Shown here piece after piece: positions 37,019 to 44,922 of a stretch of 64,000 bases of DNA. Numbering within the stretch: position 1 is the stretch's first letter; every line of letters starts with the position of its first letter. A program made the translations under genes and the position numbers. A model generated the notes under the pieces. The model worked only from the letters and a program-made list of their open reading frames with translations, ran no database searches and was not told where the DNA came from. The stretch spans positions 478,562 through 542,561 of the forward strand of contig JYOB01000010.1 of the NCBI GenBank assembly GCA_000955795.1, in the 5' to 3' direction. This DNA is from Burkholderiaceae bacterium 26. GTDB lineage: Bacteria; Pseudomonadota; Gammaproteobacteria; Burkholderiales; Burkholderiaceae.

Positions 37019-38194
37019 ATGCTCATCGATTTCTTCTTCACGCTGCGGCACGCCAAGCTGCCGGTCTCGGTCAAGGAATACCTGACGCTGCTCGAAGGGC
37101 TCAAGCAGCAGGTCATCGCACCGTCGCTCGACGAGTTCTACTTCCTGGCGCGCATGACGCTGGTGAAGGACGAAAAGCATTTCGACAAGTTCGATCAGGC
37201 GTTCGGCGCCTACTTCAAGGGCGTGGAAGGCGCGGTGGATTGGCGCGCGGATATTCCGCTCGATTGGCTCACCAAGAAGCTGGAGCGCGAGCTGTCTCCA
37301 GAGGAGAAGGCCAAGATCGAGGCCATGGGCGGCCTCGACAAGCTGATGGAGCGCCTGAAAGAACTGCTGAACGAACAGCACGAGCGTCACGAAGGCGGTA
37401 ACAAGTGGATCGGAACCGGTGGCACGTCGCCCTTCGGGCACGGCGGCTACAACCCGGAAGGCATCCGCATCGGCGGGCCATCGAAGGGCAACCGCACCGC
37501 CGTCAAGGTATGGGAAGCACGCGCGTACAAGGATTACGACGACACCGTCGAACTCGGCACGCGCAACATCAAGGTGGCGCTGCGCCGCCTGCGCAAGTTC
37601 GCGCGTGATGGTGCGGACATCGAGCTGGACCTTGACGACACGATCCACTCCACCGCCGCCAACGCCGGCTTGCTCGACATCAAGATGCGCCCCGAGCGGC
37701 ATAACAACGTCAAGGTGCTGATGCTGATGGACGTGGGCGGCTCGATGGACGACCACATCAAACGGGTGGAAGAACTCTTCTCTGCAGCCAAGACCGAGTT
37801 CAAGCACCTCGAGTATTACTACTTCCACAACTGCGTCTACGAATGGCTGTGGAAGAACAACCGGCGCCGCCACGCGGAGCGCTTCTCCACCTGGGACGTC
37901 ATCCGCAAATATCCGCCCGACTACAAGCTGATCTTCGTGGGTGATGCGACCATGAGCCCGTACGAAATCCTCCAGGCCGGCGGCTCGGTCGAATACAACA
38001 ACGCTGAAGCCGGCGCCACGTGGCTGAAGCGGCTGATCGAACAGTTTCCTAAATTCGTCTGGCTCAACCCCGAGCCGGAAGGCCTGTGGGAATACCGTCA
38101 GTCCATCTCGGTCATCAACCAGATCGTGAAAACGCGGATGTATCCGGTGACGATTGCCGGGTTGGAATCGGCGATGCGGCTGCTATCCAAGTGA
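37019..38194 (+). CDS. von Willebrand factor A domain protein (CoxE-like), MoxR partner
   Basis: 391 aa. Residues 1-200 are a helical CoxE-type region; the vWA domain begins at VKVLMLMDVGGSMDDH. The MIDAS motif is D238-V-G-G-S242, so the usual DxSxS has Gly in the first Ser place. Such proteins bind the MoxR ATPase. GGAGG lies nine bases upstream of the ATG. It ends the MoxR cluster. Confidence 0.9.
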   Translation: MLIDFFFTLRHAKLPVSVKEYLTLLEGLKQQVIAPSLDEFYFLARMTLVKDEKHFDKFDQAFGAYFKGVEGAVDWRADIPLDWLTKKLERELSPEEKAKIEAMGGLDKLMERLKELLNEQHERHEGGNKWIGTGGTSPFGHGGYNPEGIRIGGPSKGNRTAVKVWEARAYKDYDDTVELGTRNIKVALRRLRKFARDGADIELDLDDTIHSTAANAGLLDIKMRPERHNNVKVLMLMDVGGSMDDHIKRVEELFSAAKTEFKHLEYYYFHNCVYEWLWKNNRRRHAERFSTWDVIRKYPPDYKLIFVGDATMSPYEILQAGGSVEYNNAEAGATWLKRLIEQFPKFVWLNPEPEGLWEYRQSISVINQIVKTRMYPVTIAGLESAMRLLSK

Positions 38195-38252
38195 TTTTTT
38201 CGGGAAGCTCGTCTCCCTGTTCGCCTCCGGGGCGGCGCCGGCGCTATCCGCT

Positions 38253-39365
38253 TCACCAGTCCGGCAACATAGCGTAGGCCGCCTCGATGATTCGTTGCGC
38301 CTCTGCTGAACGCTGCTGAGGCGGCACGCCAAGCTGTTCTGCAACGCGCACGGCCAGCCCACGAATCTGGGGCCGATCCGCTGGAGCGGCAAGCTTGCCC
38401 TTCACCCGTTGCGAAAAATTTCCATCGAGAACGTGCTGCTCACGCCAGTGACCAACACCGCTTGGCAGGACAGAATCGATAAAGGCAGCGAAGCGGGCGG
38501 TAGGTCCGGCTTCGCTTTGCACACGCCGGGCGATTTCCGCGGGGCCTGCAGAACGTGCCTCCAGAACCAGATCGTTGGCAGTCATGCGGGCGTCGCGGCC
38601 CGTTTCCGCATTGAAGTGCAGCGTAGTTTCCAGGCCGTCGCGGCGCTTGGCGAAGCGGCCGTCGGATGCAAGCACCGCTGGCCCAGCGGCCCAGGCGTCC
38701 ATCACGACCGTCCGCTCCGGCTGCTCGGCAGTTGGGGCGTGCGGCACCCGGCCTTCCGCCCACGCGTGTCCTGCAGCCGGATCACTCACGTAATGCACCT
38801 CTTCGTCAGGCGCCAACCGGCGGCTGTGATAGACGCTCGTCGTGCTGGTGTGCTCGCCACAATTTCCTGCGCCGAATACCGATGCCGCGGCGGCGGAATA
38901 AGGCGCCCGTTGGGCGAACGCGTTCCAGGGCACCTTTGCTTTCCGCTCACGTTCCAGCCTGAACGTCCGTGCTGCCTTCGTCCGCCATGTACTTTCGTTG
39001 TGGGTGGCTTGCACGTCCACGTCGACGTTACCGCGACCATGCTTCAGTAGTTGGCGGGTCTCGTTCACGCTGGCGTTCGCCAAGCGAAGGCGAGATATTT
39101 CCGATGCGGCCACCGGGCGCCCATCCACTGCACGCCCAAGCAGGTACGCAGCGAGTGCCAACTCAGTATCGGAAATCTTGGCCGGCGCGGCCGAAACCCG
39201 TGCCGCCCCGCCGGTACGCGAGGCGGGAAGATTCGCAAACGCGGGGGAACGCGTGCGCACCGTCGGTTGACTTGCCCCTTCTTGAACCGTGCGCTCAGTC
39301 GGGGATACAGACGATGGCAACGGCGAGAGACTGCGCGATGGCTCGCCTGTGATTTTCTTGTGCAT
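38253..39365 (-). CDS. Type III effector-like protein with Cys-His-Asp triad (HopX/AvrPphE/RipE-like)
   Basis: 370 aa. The first 65 residues are Ser/Thr/Pro-rich with no signal peptide, like a type III secretion signal. The core has Cys169 in GAGNCGEHTS, His200 in AAGHAWAEG and Asp223 in VVMDAWAAGPAVL, the arrangement of the transglutaminase-like HopX/AvrPphE (RipE, XopE) effectors, where VVMDAWA-GPA is a recognisable block. If so, it acts inside the host cell. An exact hrpII box, a spaced -10 and a GGAGGT ribosome binding site lie upstream. It stands alone between the vWA and NTF2-like genes. Family call is by recalled motif similarity only; it could be another Cys-His-Asp effector. Confidence 0.72.
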   Translation of the reverse strand: MHKKITGEPSRSLSPLPSSVSPTERTVQEGASQPTVRTRSPAFANLPASRTGGAARVSAAPAKISDTELALAAYLLGRAVDGRPVAASEISRLRLANASVNETRQLLKHGRGNVDVDVQATHNESTWRTKAARTFRLERERKAKVPWNAFAQRAPYSAAAASVFGAGNCGEHTSTTSVYHSRRLAPDEEVHYVSDPAAGHAWAEGRVPHAPTAEQPERTVVMDAWAAGPAVLASDGRFAKRRDGLETTLHFNAETGRDARMTANDLVLEARSAGPAEIARRVQSEAGPTARFAAFIDSVLPSGVGHWREQHVLDGNFSQRVKGKLAAPADRPQIRGLAVRVAEQLGVPPQQRSAEAQRIIEAAYAMLPDW

Positions 39366-39369
39366 GCCG

Positions 39370-39387
39370 GACCTCCAATCGGAGGTC
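39370..39387 (-). promoter_or_regulatory. Hairpin containing the effector gene's Shine-Dalgarno
   Basis: On the minus strand GACCTCC-GATT-GGAGGTC forms a perfect 7-bp stem-loop; its 3' arm is the GGAGGT ribosome binding site, five bases before the ATG. Confidence 0.7.
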
Positions 39388-39389
39388 GA

Positions 39390-39395
39390 AGGCTA
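39390..39395 (-). promoter_or_regulatory. -10-like element downstream of the hrpII box
   Basis: TAGCCT (YANNNT) begins 31 bases after the second TTCGC, within the 30-32 base spacing known for PIP/hrp-box promoters. Confidence 0.6.
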
Positions 39396-39427
39396 CCGGA
39401 GTCTCGCCGTCGATCTGCAAACCCATG

Positions 39428-39451
39428 CGAAAAACGGGATCAGGGGACGAA
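39428..39451 (-). promoter_or_regulatory. hrpII box (HrpB-type promoter element)
   Basis: On the minus strand TTCG (39451-39448), 16 bases, then TTCG (39431-39428), an exact TTCG-N16-TTCG. It reads TTCGT-N15-TTCGC and is also close to the Xanthomonas PIP box. It lies 62 bases before the effector-like ATG. In R. solanacearum HrpB-regulated genes carry this box. Confidence 0.8.
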
Positions 39452-39612
39452 ACCGGATGAAGATGCAGTGCCCTGCGTATTCCTCTTCGGGAGAGCGCCG
39501 ATTACCTGACGCGTAATCGACACCATCCACGCCGCCGCCGAAGATGAAGCCATCCAGCGCAATCGATCATCACCGCGCTGGCAAAGCTTCCCACTTCGAA
39601 CGGAGAAACGCC

Positions 39613-40011
39613 ATGACTGCCACCCAACTCGCTGCCAACGACACGCTCGCCGATACGCTGGTCGACCGTTACATCGCCGCGTGGAACGCGACGGACGCTG
39701 CCCAGCGCCGCGCCCTCGTCGCGCAGACCTGGACAGAAGGCGCCACGTATGTCGATCCGCTCATGCAAGGCACAGGCCATGACGGCATCGCCGCGCTCAT
39801 TGCAGGCGTGCAGGCCAAGTTCCCCGGTTTCCGCTTTGCGCGCGACGGCGGCGTGGATGTTGTGCAGGACACGATCCGCTTCCGCTGGACGCTCGGCCCC
39901 GAGGGCCAGGCGCTGGTCAAGGGCACCGACTTCGTGCGCATTGAAGGTGGCCGCATGCAGACGGTGACCGGCTTCATCGACCAAATGCCCGGCATGGGCG
40001 AGGCCGCCTGA
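39613..40011 (+). CDS. SnoaL/NTF2-like family protein
   Basis: 132 aa small cone-shaped NTF2-like fold: VDRYIAAWNATDAAQRRALV, TEGATYVDPLMQGTGHDGIAALI and FVRIEGGRMQTVTGFID. Members are enzymes or ligand binders; no specific function can be assigned. GGAG lies eight bases before the ATG at 39613. It is divergent from the effector-like gene and ends at a terminator. Confidence 0.85.
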   Translation: MTATQLAANDTLADTLVDRYIAAWNATDAAQRRALVAQTWTEGATYVDPLMQGTGHDGIAALIAGVQAKFPGFRFARDGGVDVVQDTIRFRWTLGPEGQALVKGTDFVRIEGGRMQTVTGFIDQMPGMGEAA

Positions 40012-40028
40012 GTCCTCTCCCCAAAAGC

Positions 40029-40055
40029 AAACGCCCCGCACTGCCGGGGCGTTTT
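40029..40055 (+). terminator. Intrinsic terminator after the NTF2-like gene
   Basis: AAACGCCCCG ... CGGGGCGTTTT, six-base loop, convergent with the gene to the right. Confidence 0.85.
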
Positions 40056-40075
40056 GCATTGGCTGCATACAGAGA

Positions 40076-40951
40076 TCAGATGGACAGCGCGTCTTCCTGG
40101 CCGGCATTGGCACTGCGCAGTCCTTCTGCCCAGCCTTTGGTCGGCAGCTTGAGCGAGGCCTGCAGCGCTGCGGCACGCGCCTGCACGGCTTCCCAACTGA
40201 CGTGCAGCGGCGGGCCATTGAACGCCAGCGCAATCACGTTGCCATCGTGCACTTCCGGGAACACCAGCACGCGGTTGTCGAACGCATCGCAAATGCGCTC
40301 GATATTGCGCGGGAAGCTGGTGTGGTCGCCAAACAGGTTGATCGTCATCACGCCTGGCGAGCGCAGTACCTGGCGGCAAGCCTTGTAGAAGGCCGGCGTA
40401 TCCAGCACGGGCCCGCGCGCGGTGGCGTCATACAGGTCGATCTGCAGTGCATCCACGGTGCCATGGTGGCTGGCGTCCATCACCCAGTCGTAGGCATCCT
40501 GTTCGAGCACGCTCAAGCGCGCGTCGTCAAACGGCATGCCGAACATGCTGCGCGCCGCGACGATCACGGACGGGTTCAACTCCACCGCCGTCACCTGCGC
40601 GGGCGCGAGTTGGCGATGGCAGAACTTCGTCAGGGCGGCAGCGCCGAGACCGAGTTGCACGACGTGGAAATCCGGCCTCGTGGCCGGATCGAGAAACAGC
40701 AACCACGCCATCATCTGCTGTGCATATTCCAGTTCGATGGCATCGGGCTTGGACAGGCGCATGGCGCCCTGCACCCATTCGGTACCGAAGTGCAGATAGC
40801 GCACACCTGCCAGCTCAGAGAACGTGACCGGCGCAAAGCGCGGGGCCATGCGCTTCGGTTCATCGTCGTGGTCGAGGCGGTCTTCGCGCTTTGCGCGGGC
40901 CGGGCGGCGCGAGGCGACGGCCTCGATGGATTTACGTTTCAACAGCGTCAT
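40076..40951 (-). CDS. Spermidine synthase-like methyltransferase-fold protein
   Basis: 291 aa. The Rossmann core has VVQLGLGAAALTKFCHRQ, VTAVELNPSVIVAARSMFG and a later DALQIDLYDATARGP, as in polyamine aminopropyltransferase-like proteins that many proteobacteria carry in addition to true SpeE. Whether it makes a polyamine is not shown. The first 35 residues are basic. The ATG at 40949-40951 (MTLLKRKS) is eight bases after the TPR protein gene, so they form one operon. Confidence 0.85.
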   Translation of the reverse strand: MTLLKRKSIEAVASRRPARAKREDRLDHDDEPKRMAPRFAPVTFSELAGVRYLHFGTEWVQGAMRLSKPDAIELEYAQQMMAWLLFLDPATRPDFHVVQLGLGAAALTKFCHRQLAPAQVTAVELNPSVIVAARSMFGMPFDDARLSVLEQDAYDWVMDASHHGTVDALQIDLYDATARGPVLDTPAFYKACRQVLRSPGVMTINLFGDHTSFPRNIERICDAFDNRVLVFPEVHDGNVIALAFNGPPLHVSWEAVQARAAALQASLKLPTKGWAEGLRSANAGQEDALSI

Positions 40952-40959
40952 AAAGCGGA

Positions 40960-41718
40960 TCAACGGGAAGAAGACTGAGCGGTTGCAGCGCGCTGCAGCC
41001 ACTCGCGATTGTGGTCTTTGGCATAGCGCGTCCAGTGCTTGGCGTCGCGCTGAATCTCTTCAAACAGGGCCTGGGCGCGCTGCTTGTCGGCGGCGTTGTT
41101 CTGCGCGAGCAGCCATTCGCCGAAGAGGCAACGGGCAGCCGCATCGTTCGCACAGGTCAGGGCTTGCTCGAATGCCTCGCGCGTATTCGGCGCATTTGTC
41201 GCGGCCAATGCGCGCGCGTACAGCAATGTCGGCTCGGGTTGCTGGCGCGTCACGCGATGCGCTTCGAACAGTTTGTCGAGCGTGCCTTTGGCGAGAGCCG
41301 CATCGCCCGTGGCGAACTGCGCGCGGGCCAAACCCAGCAGAACGGCCGGGTCGCCGGCAAACGGGCCCATAGCCGCCTGCTCGAAATGCTCGCGCGCCTC
41401 CTTGGCATCGCCAGCGTCCAGCAGTGCTTCGCCCAAGCGCAGGCGGTGTTGCACGGTTGGCGCACGGTCGAAATCGTTGCGCGCTTCGCGCACGGCACGG
41501 TTTGGGTCGATCAGTTGCGTCACCGCGCGGCTGGCAACACGTGCGCCGCGCGAGTGGCGCATCTCGGGCAGATAGATGGCGAAGAAATACACCACGCTGC
41601 CCAGCAATGGAAACGCAAAGAGGATGAACAACCAGTACATGTTCTGGTTGTTGCGCACAACATGCACCGCAAAGAACAGCGCGACGATGACGTGAAACCC
41701 GATTCCGAGAAACGGCAT
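40960..41718 (-). CDS. Membrane-anchored TPR protein
   Basis: 252 aa. Two N-terminal hydrophobic segments (MPFLGIGFHVIVALFFAVHV and MYWLFILFAFPLLGSVVYFF, like a PLDc_N hairpin) anchor a cytoplasmic or periplasmic TPR part with repeats such as QHRLRLGEALLDAGDAKEA and AVLLGLARAQFATGDAA. Probably a protein-interaction scaffold. It precedes the spermidine synthase-like gene in the same operon. Confidence 0.82.
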   Translation of the reverse strand: MPFLGIGFHVIVALFFAVHVVRNNQNMYWLFILFAFPLLGSVVYFFAIYLPEMRHSRGARVASRAVTQLIDPNRAVREARNDFDRAPTVQHRLRLGEALLDAGDAKEAREHFEQAAMGPFAGDPAVLLGLARAQFATGDAALAKGTLDKLFEAHRVTRQQPEPTLLYARALAATNAPNTREAFEQALTCANDAAARCLFGEWLLAQNNAADKQRAQALFEEIQRDAKHWTRYAKDHNREWLQRAATAQSSSR

Positions 41719-41918
41719 GTGAAGGCCCGAGAGTGAAATGCACCGACGCCCCCCGCGTCGGCCACGGGCGCGATTGTGACAGATGCGCTGCGGCGGGGGT
41801 GTGACGCGCCCTTAACGTTTGCGCATTGACACCCCCGAACGCGCATGGAGCTGCCCCATCAATAACCGCCGGCGCCTGTCGTCACGCAGCCGGCGTTGTC
41901 TTTGAAGCAAGGCGCTTC

Positions 41919-42428
41919 TTAGGGGCGACCGAGAAAATCCATCTTGCCGATCTCCACACCGTTATGGCGCAGCAGCGCGTAAGCGGTGGTGACGTGGAAA
42001 TACAGGTTCGGCAGCACGAAGCCACGCAGGTAGTCGATGCCCGTGAACTGCAGCTCGCGCGTCGGGCTCTTGAGCGTGATCTGGCGATCTTCGCTGCCGG
42101 CGAACGCAGCAGGGTCGATGCTGTTGACGAACTCCAGCGTCTTGGCAATGCGCGCCTTCAGCTCTGGAATGGTCGTCTCCACATCCGGGTACGACGGCAC
42201 CTCGTTGCCAGACAGACGCGCCGCACCGCCCTTGGCCTGGTCGCAGGCAATCTGCACCTGCCGCGTGAACGGATGCATGTCCGGCGCCAGACGCGCGGTC
42301 ATCAGATTTGCCGGGTCGAACTTCTTCGCTTCTGCGTAGGCAGCCGCCTTGTCGAGCAGGTCCGACAGGTTACCCAGCATGCGGTTCACGGTCGGGACCA
42401 GAAACTCGTACATCGAAGGTGTGGTCAT
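41919..42428 (-). CDS. DUF1993 family protein
   Basis: 169 aa. It starts MTTPSMYEFLVPTVNRMLGNLSD and has FTRQVQIACDQAKGGAARLSG and FVLPNLYFHVTTAYALLRHNGVEIGKMDFLG, all familiar from DUF1993 (a DinB-like four-helix group). Function unknown. The ATG at 42426-42428 is chosen; the extension upstream has no homology-like content. Confidence 0.88.
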   Translation of the reverse strand: MTTPSMYEFLVPTVNRMLGNLSDLLDKAAAYAEAKKFDPANLMTARLAPDMHPFTRQVQIACDQAKGGAARLSGNEVPSYPDVETTIPELKARIAKTLEFVNSIDPAAFAGSEDRQITLKSPTRELQFTGIDYLRGFVLPNLYFHVTTAYALLRHNGVEIGKMDFLGRP

Positions 42429-42746
42429 GGAAGTGATTTCCTTGGTATGCATCGTTGGGGCCGCCGACGATCTTCTGCTCGATCCGCCGGCGCCGCGCTC
42501 CTTTGCGCAGGGGCACAGTGTAGGCCAGCGACTCCGCCACTGCATGACGCACGCGCACGCCTCGTCATGAGGCATTTGGCACGAGATTAGTGCGGCGGCT
42601 CCTCCTGACGTGTGCTGATCGACGGTGCCGCCCTCATCTCGTGCGTGGCATGGCTATTGCATTGGCAAGGACAAGGCCAACGGCGGCCTTGATACACCTT
42701 GGCACATCGCAATGACACGCTCCGCAGGGGGCGTCCGGGGCAACGG
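42429..42746. other. Spacer upstream of the structured leader
   Basis: About 320 bp without a gene between divergent DUF1993 and the GRQRMLSQR pair. It must hold both promoters; I could not pick convincing -35/-10 elements. The longer reading frames here are upstream extensions. Confidence 0.5.
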
Positions 42747-42816
42747 CGCTCCGAGGCGACACGGCACGACCCGGGCAACCGGTGCGTCGCCAGCTCGCTT
42801 CGGAGCGTTTTTTTTT
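42747..42816 (+). ncRNA. Candidate structured leader RNA ending in a terminator-like hairpin
   Basis: An 8-bp helix CGCTCCGA (42747-42754) with TCGGAGCG (42800-42807) encloses a second helix GGCGAC (42755-42760) with GTCGCC (42786-42791); inside are GCAC/GTGC and a CGG-GCAA-CCG hairpin with a GNRA loop. Nine T residues follow. A shorter CGCT-TCGG-AGCG hairpin can form instead at the same 3' end. The element ends 47 bases before the next ATG, so it may be an attenuator or riboswitch, or the 3' end of a small RNA. It did not match c-di-GMP riboswitch cores. Confidence 0.5.
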
Positions 42817-42863
42817 GGCCGACGCGCCGCATCAGCCGCCGGCACCACCACCAGGGCAATGAC

Positions 42864-43595
42864 ATGAACGCTTCCTCCACCCCGCCTTCTGGGGCCGATG
42901 TGTCCGTCGAGACCATTGGCGAGCTGATCAACCTGTCCGGACGGCAACGCATGCTGTCGCAACGGATCGTGCTGCAAATGGTGTTGGCCGCGCAAGGTCA
43001 CGCCGCCGCGCTCGACATCGCACGGTCATGCTTGGCGACATTCGCGTCGGCACACACCGATCTTGTCGAGGGCAATGCACGCCTGCCCGGGGCATTCTCG
43101 GAAGCGCTGCGTCAGCTCTACTTCGGCAAGCTGCGTGGTGATGCACGTGTCCGCGAGTTCATCGTACTGGTCAAAAGCGGCATCGATGCCTTGTCGACCA
43201 GCACGACCCAACGCAACACGTCTCTCGATGCCATCGTGGCGCAAGCCACGCCCATGCTAGAACTCCTGCAGACCATCACACAGGCCTATCAAGAAGAGAT
43301 GCACGTGTGCGAAGTCGCGCTGCGCAAGCGTCAGGCAGAAATCGCCGCGCACCTCGGACGCATCTCGATGCAGGCCAACATCGTCGCCATGAACGCGCGC
43401 GTCTCGGCCGCAAGAGCGGGCCCATATGGGCGCGAGTTCTCAGTGATCACTACGGTGCTCGCGGACATCATCCAGGAGATGGACCAGTTGATCCGCAATG
43501 TCGTCGGAACCGACGATGCCGCGCAGCCCGGTGCCGGCACGCGCCGGCCATCGACGCCGGCATCGCGAACGTTCGGGCACATGTCGCTGCGTTGA
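42864..43595 (+). CDS. Cytoplasmic PilJ-N-like protein with degenerate MCP tip
   Basis: 243 aa with no signal peptide or membrane segment. Residues 20-36 contain INLSGRQRMLSQRIVLQ, the motif of the PilJ N-terminal (type IV pili methyl-accepting chemotaxis) domain, normally periplasmic. About residues 165-205 (ISMQANIVAMNARVSAARAG...GREFSVITTVLADI) look like a worn-down MCP signalling tip (compare Q-NLLALNA-IEAARAGE-GRGFAVVA). It may be a soluble chemotaxis-like sensor. The ATG at 42864 lies after a structured leader. Twenty bases separate it from the next GRQRMLSQR gene. Confidence 0.75.
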   Translation: MNASSTPPSGADVSVETIGELINLSGRQRMLSQRIVLQMVLAAQGHAAALDIARSCLATFASAHTDLVEGNARLPGAFSEALRQLYFGKLRGDARVREFIVLVKSGIDALSTSTTQRNTSLDAIVAQATPMLELLQTITQAYQEEMHVCEVALRKRQAEIAAHLGRISMQANIVAMNARVSAARAGPYGREFSVITTVLADIIQEMDQLIRNVVGTDDAAQPGAGTRRPSTPASRTFGHMSLR

Positions 43596-43614
43596 TCATG
43601 AGACGGAGAACCGC

Positions 43615-44409
43615 TTGAAACCCTACCTGCAATTCATCCGCTTGCTTGTGTGCTCCGCCCTGCTGTCGGGGCTGATGGGGAGCGCGTGCGCGCAACCGCT
43701 GACGATCAACTCAGCCATCAATAAGGCGGGCCGCCAGCGCATGCTGTCGCAGCGCATGGCCAAGGCGTATTGCCAGATCGGCCTGGGCGTGGAGGTCGAT
43801 CGATCGAAGAAGATTCTTGAGCAGTCCGTCGCGCTCTTTGATCGGCAGCTTACGGAGTTGAAGGCATTCGCGCCCACACCCCAGATCAAGGACACCTACG
43901 CCAAACTTGAACAGACGTGGCTCGTCTACAGGCAGTTGCTGACAGGCAGCGAGCCCAACATCGACAACGCGAAGAAGCTCGTCCAAGCCAGCGAAGACGT
44001 GCTGAAGCTCGCGCAACAGGGCACGGTGCTGCTGGAGAAACAATCGGGCACGTCAACGGGCAAGCTGATCAACGTGGCCGGCCGCCAGCGGATGCTTTCG
44101 CAGCGCATTGCCAAGCTGAGCATGTTCCGTGCGTGGGACATTACCTCTGCGCAGATGACGCAGGATCTCGATTCGGCAATGAAGGAATTTACGGCCGCTC
44201 AAGCATTCCTGGCTTCTGCGCCACAGAACTCCGGGGCGATCAACAGTGAACTGCAACTCGCCAGCACGCAGTGGCTGTTCTTTGCCGAAGCACTCAAACA
44301 GACCGAAGGCACGCGCGCAGAGCAGTTGCGCAACGTTGCTACAACCAGCGAGCGCATTCTTGAGGTGATGGATGACGTGACCGGCCTGTACGAGGGGCTG
44401 GCCAAGTAG
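43615..44409 (+). CDS. Secreted PilJ-N-like protein with two GRQRMLSQR motifs
   Basis: 264 aa starting with TTG at 43615, eight bases after a GGAG ribosome binding site; the TTG gives a clean signal peptide (KPYLQFIRLLVCSALLSGL...ACA). The mature protein has two copies of the PilJ-N motif: INKAGRQRMLSQRMAKAYC near residue 36 and INVAGRQRMLSQRIAKLSM near residue 153, so it is a duplicated helical sensor-type domain. Expected in the periplasm. Next to the cytoplasmic relative it may bind a common ligand, but function is unknown. Confidence 0.8.
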   Translation: MKPYLQFIRLLVCSALLSGLMGSACAQPLTINSAINKAGRQRMLSQRMAKAYCQIGLGVEVDRSKKILEQSVALFDRQLTELKAFAPTPQIKDTYAKLEQTWLVYRQLLTGSEPNIDNAKKLVQASEDVLKLAQQGTVLLEKQSGTSTGKLINVAGRQRMLSQRIAKLSMFRAWDITSAQMTQDLDSAMKEFTAAQAFLASAPQNSGAINSELQLASTQWLFFAEALKQTEGTRAEQLRNVATTSERILEVMDDVTGLYEGLAK

Positions 44410-44416
44410 CAGAGCG

Positions 44417-44914
44417 CTACGACAGCCACTCACGCAGCGCTTGCCACGCCACCAACTTTTGGGCGTACGGGACGGCTGCATAAGCAGGACTGCTGGAAGG
44501 GAGTTTGAGGATGGTGTGCTGGTCGCCGATGTCGCCCAGTGCCTTCACACCCATGCGCGCGGCGGTGCCGCCGTTAAAGGCGATCACCGCCAGCTCGGGT
44601 AGTGAAGCAATGAGGCTGGCCAGATCATTTCCAGCATGGTCGCGAATCTTGCTGTCGAGACTGCCTTCTCGCTTGGCCTCCGCCACCACATCCCACAAGC
44701 CGATGCGATGCGCGAGCAGCGTCTTCAAGCGTGCGGCGTATTCCATGTCTGGCAGGTCCTGGCCGATTACCTCACCGGCCAGGCGCCAGAACTGGTTGTG
44801 CTTGTAAGCGTAGTACTGCGATTGCGCAAGCGATGCTTCGCCGGGGAGGCTGCCCAGGATCAGCACGCGCGTGTGCGCGTCGACCACAGGCGGAAAGCAT
44901 CGCTTGAGCGTCAC
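44417..44914 (-). CDS. DNA-deoxyinosine glycosylase (UDG superfamily family 6)
   Basis: 165 aa. The motif ILGSLPGEASLAQSQYYAYKHNQFW is the family signature and FNGGTAARMG with LPSSSPAYA follows, so this is the hypoxanthine-DNA glycosylase group that removes deaminated adenine. It lies eight bases after htpG on the same strand. Confidence 0.9.
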   Translation of the reverse strand: MTLKRCFPPVVDAHTRVLILGSLPGEASLAQSQYYAYKHNQFWRLAGEVIGQDLPDMEYAARLKTLLAHRIGLWDVVAEAKREGSLDSKIRDHAGNDLASLIASLPELAVIAFNGGTAARMGVKALGDIGDQHTILKLPSSSPAYAAVPYAQKLVAWQALREWLS

Positions 44915-44922
44915 GCGGGTCG

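Noticed and set aside
38253..39365. Calling the effector-like gene a pseudogene or ordinary peptidase
   Set aside because: The frame is intact, has a ribosome binding site and an hrpII box, and lacks a signal peptide or known peptidase signature.
42700..42816. c-di-GMP (GEMM) riboswitch before the PilJ-N-like genes
   Set aside because: The region has GGGCAACC- and GACGC-like pieces but not the ordered core with its second stem, so the class cannot be claimed.
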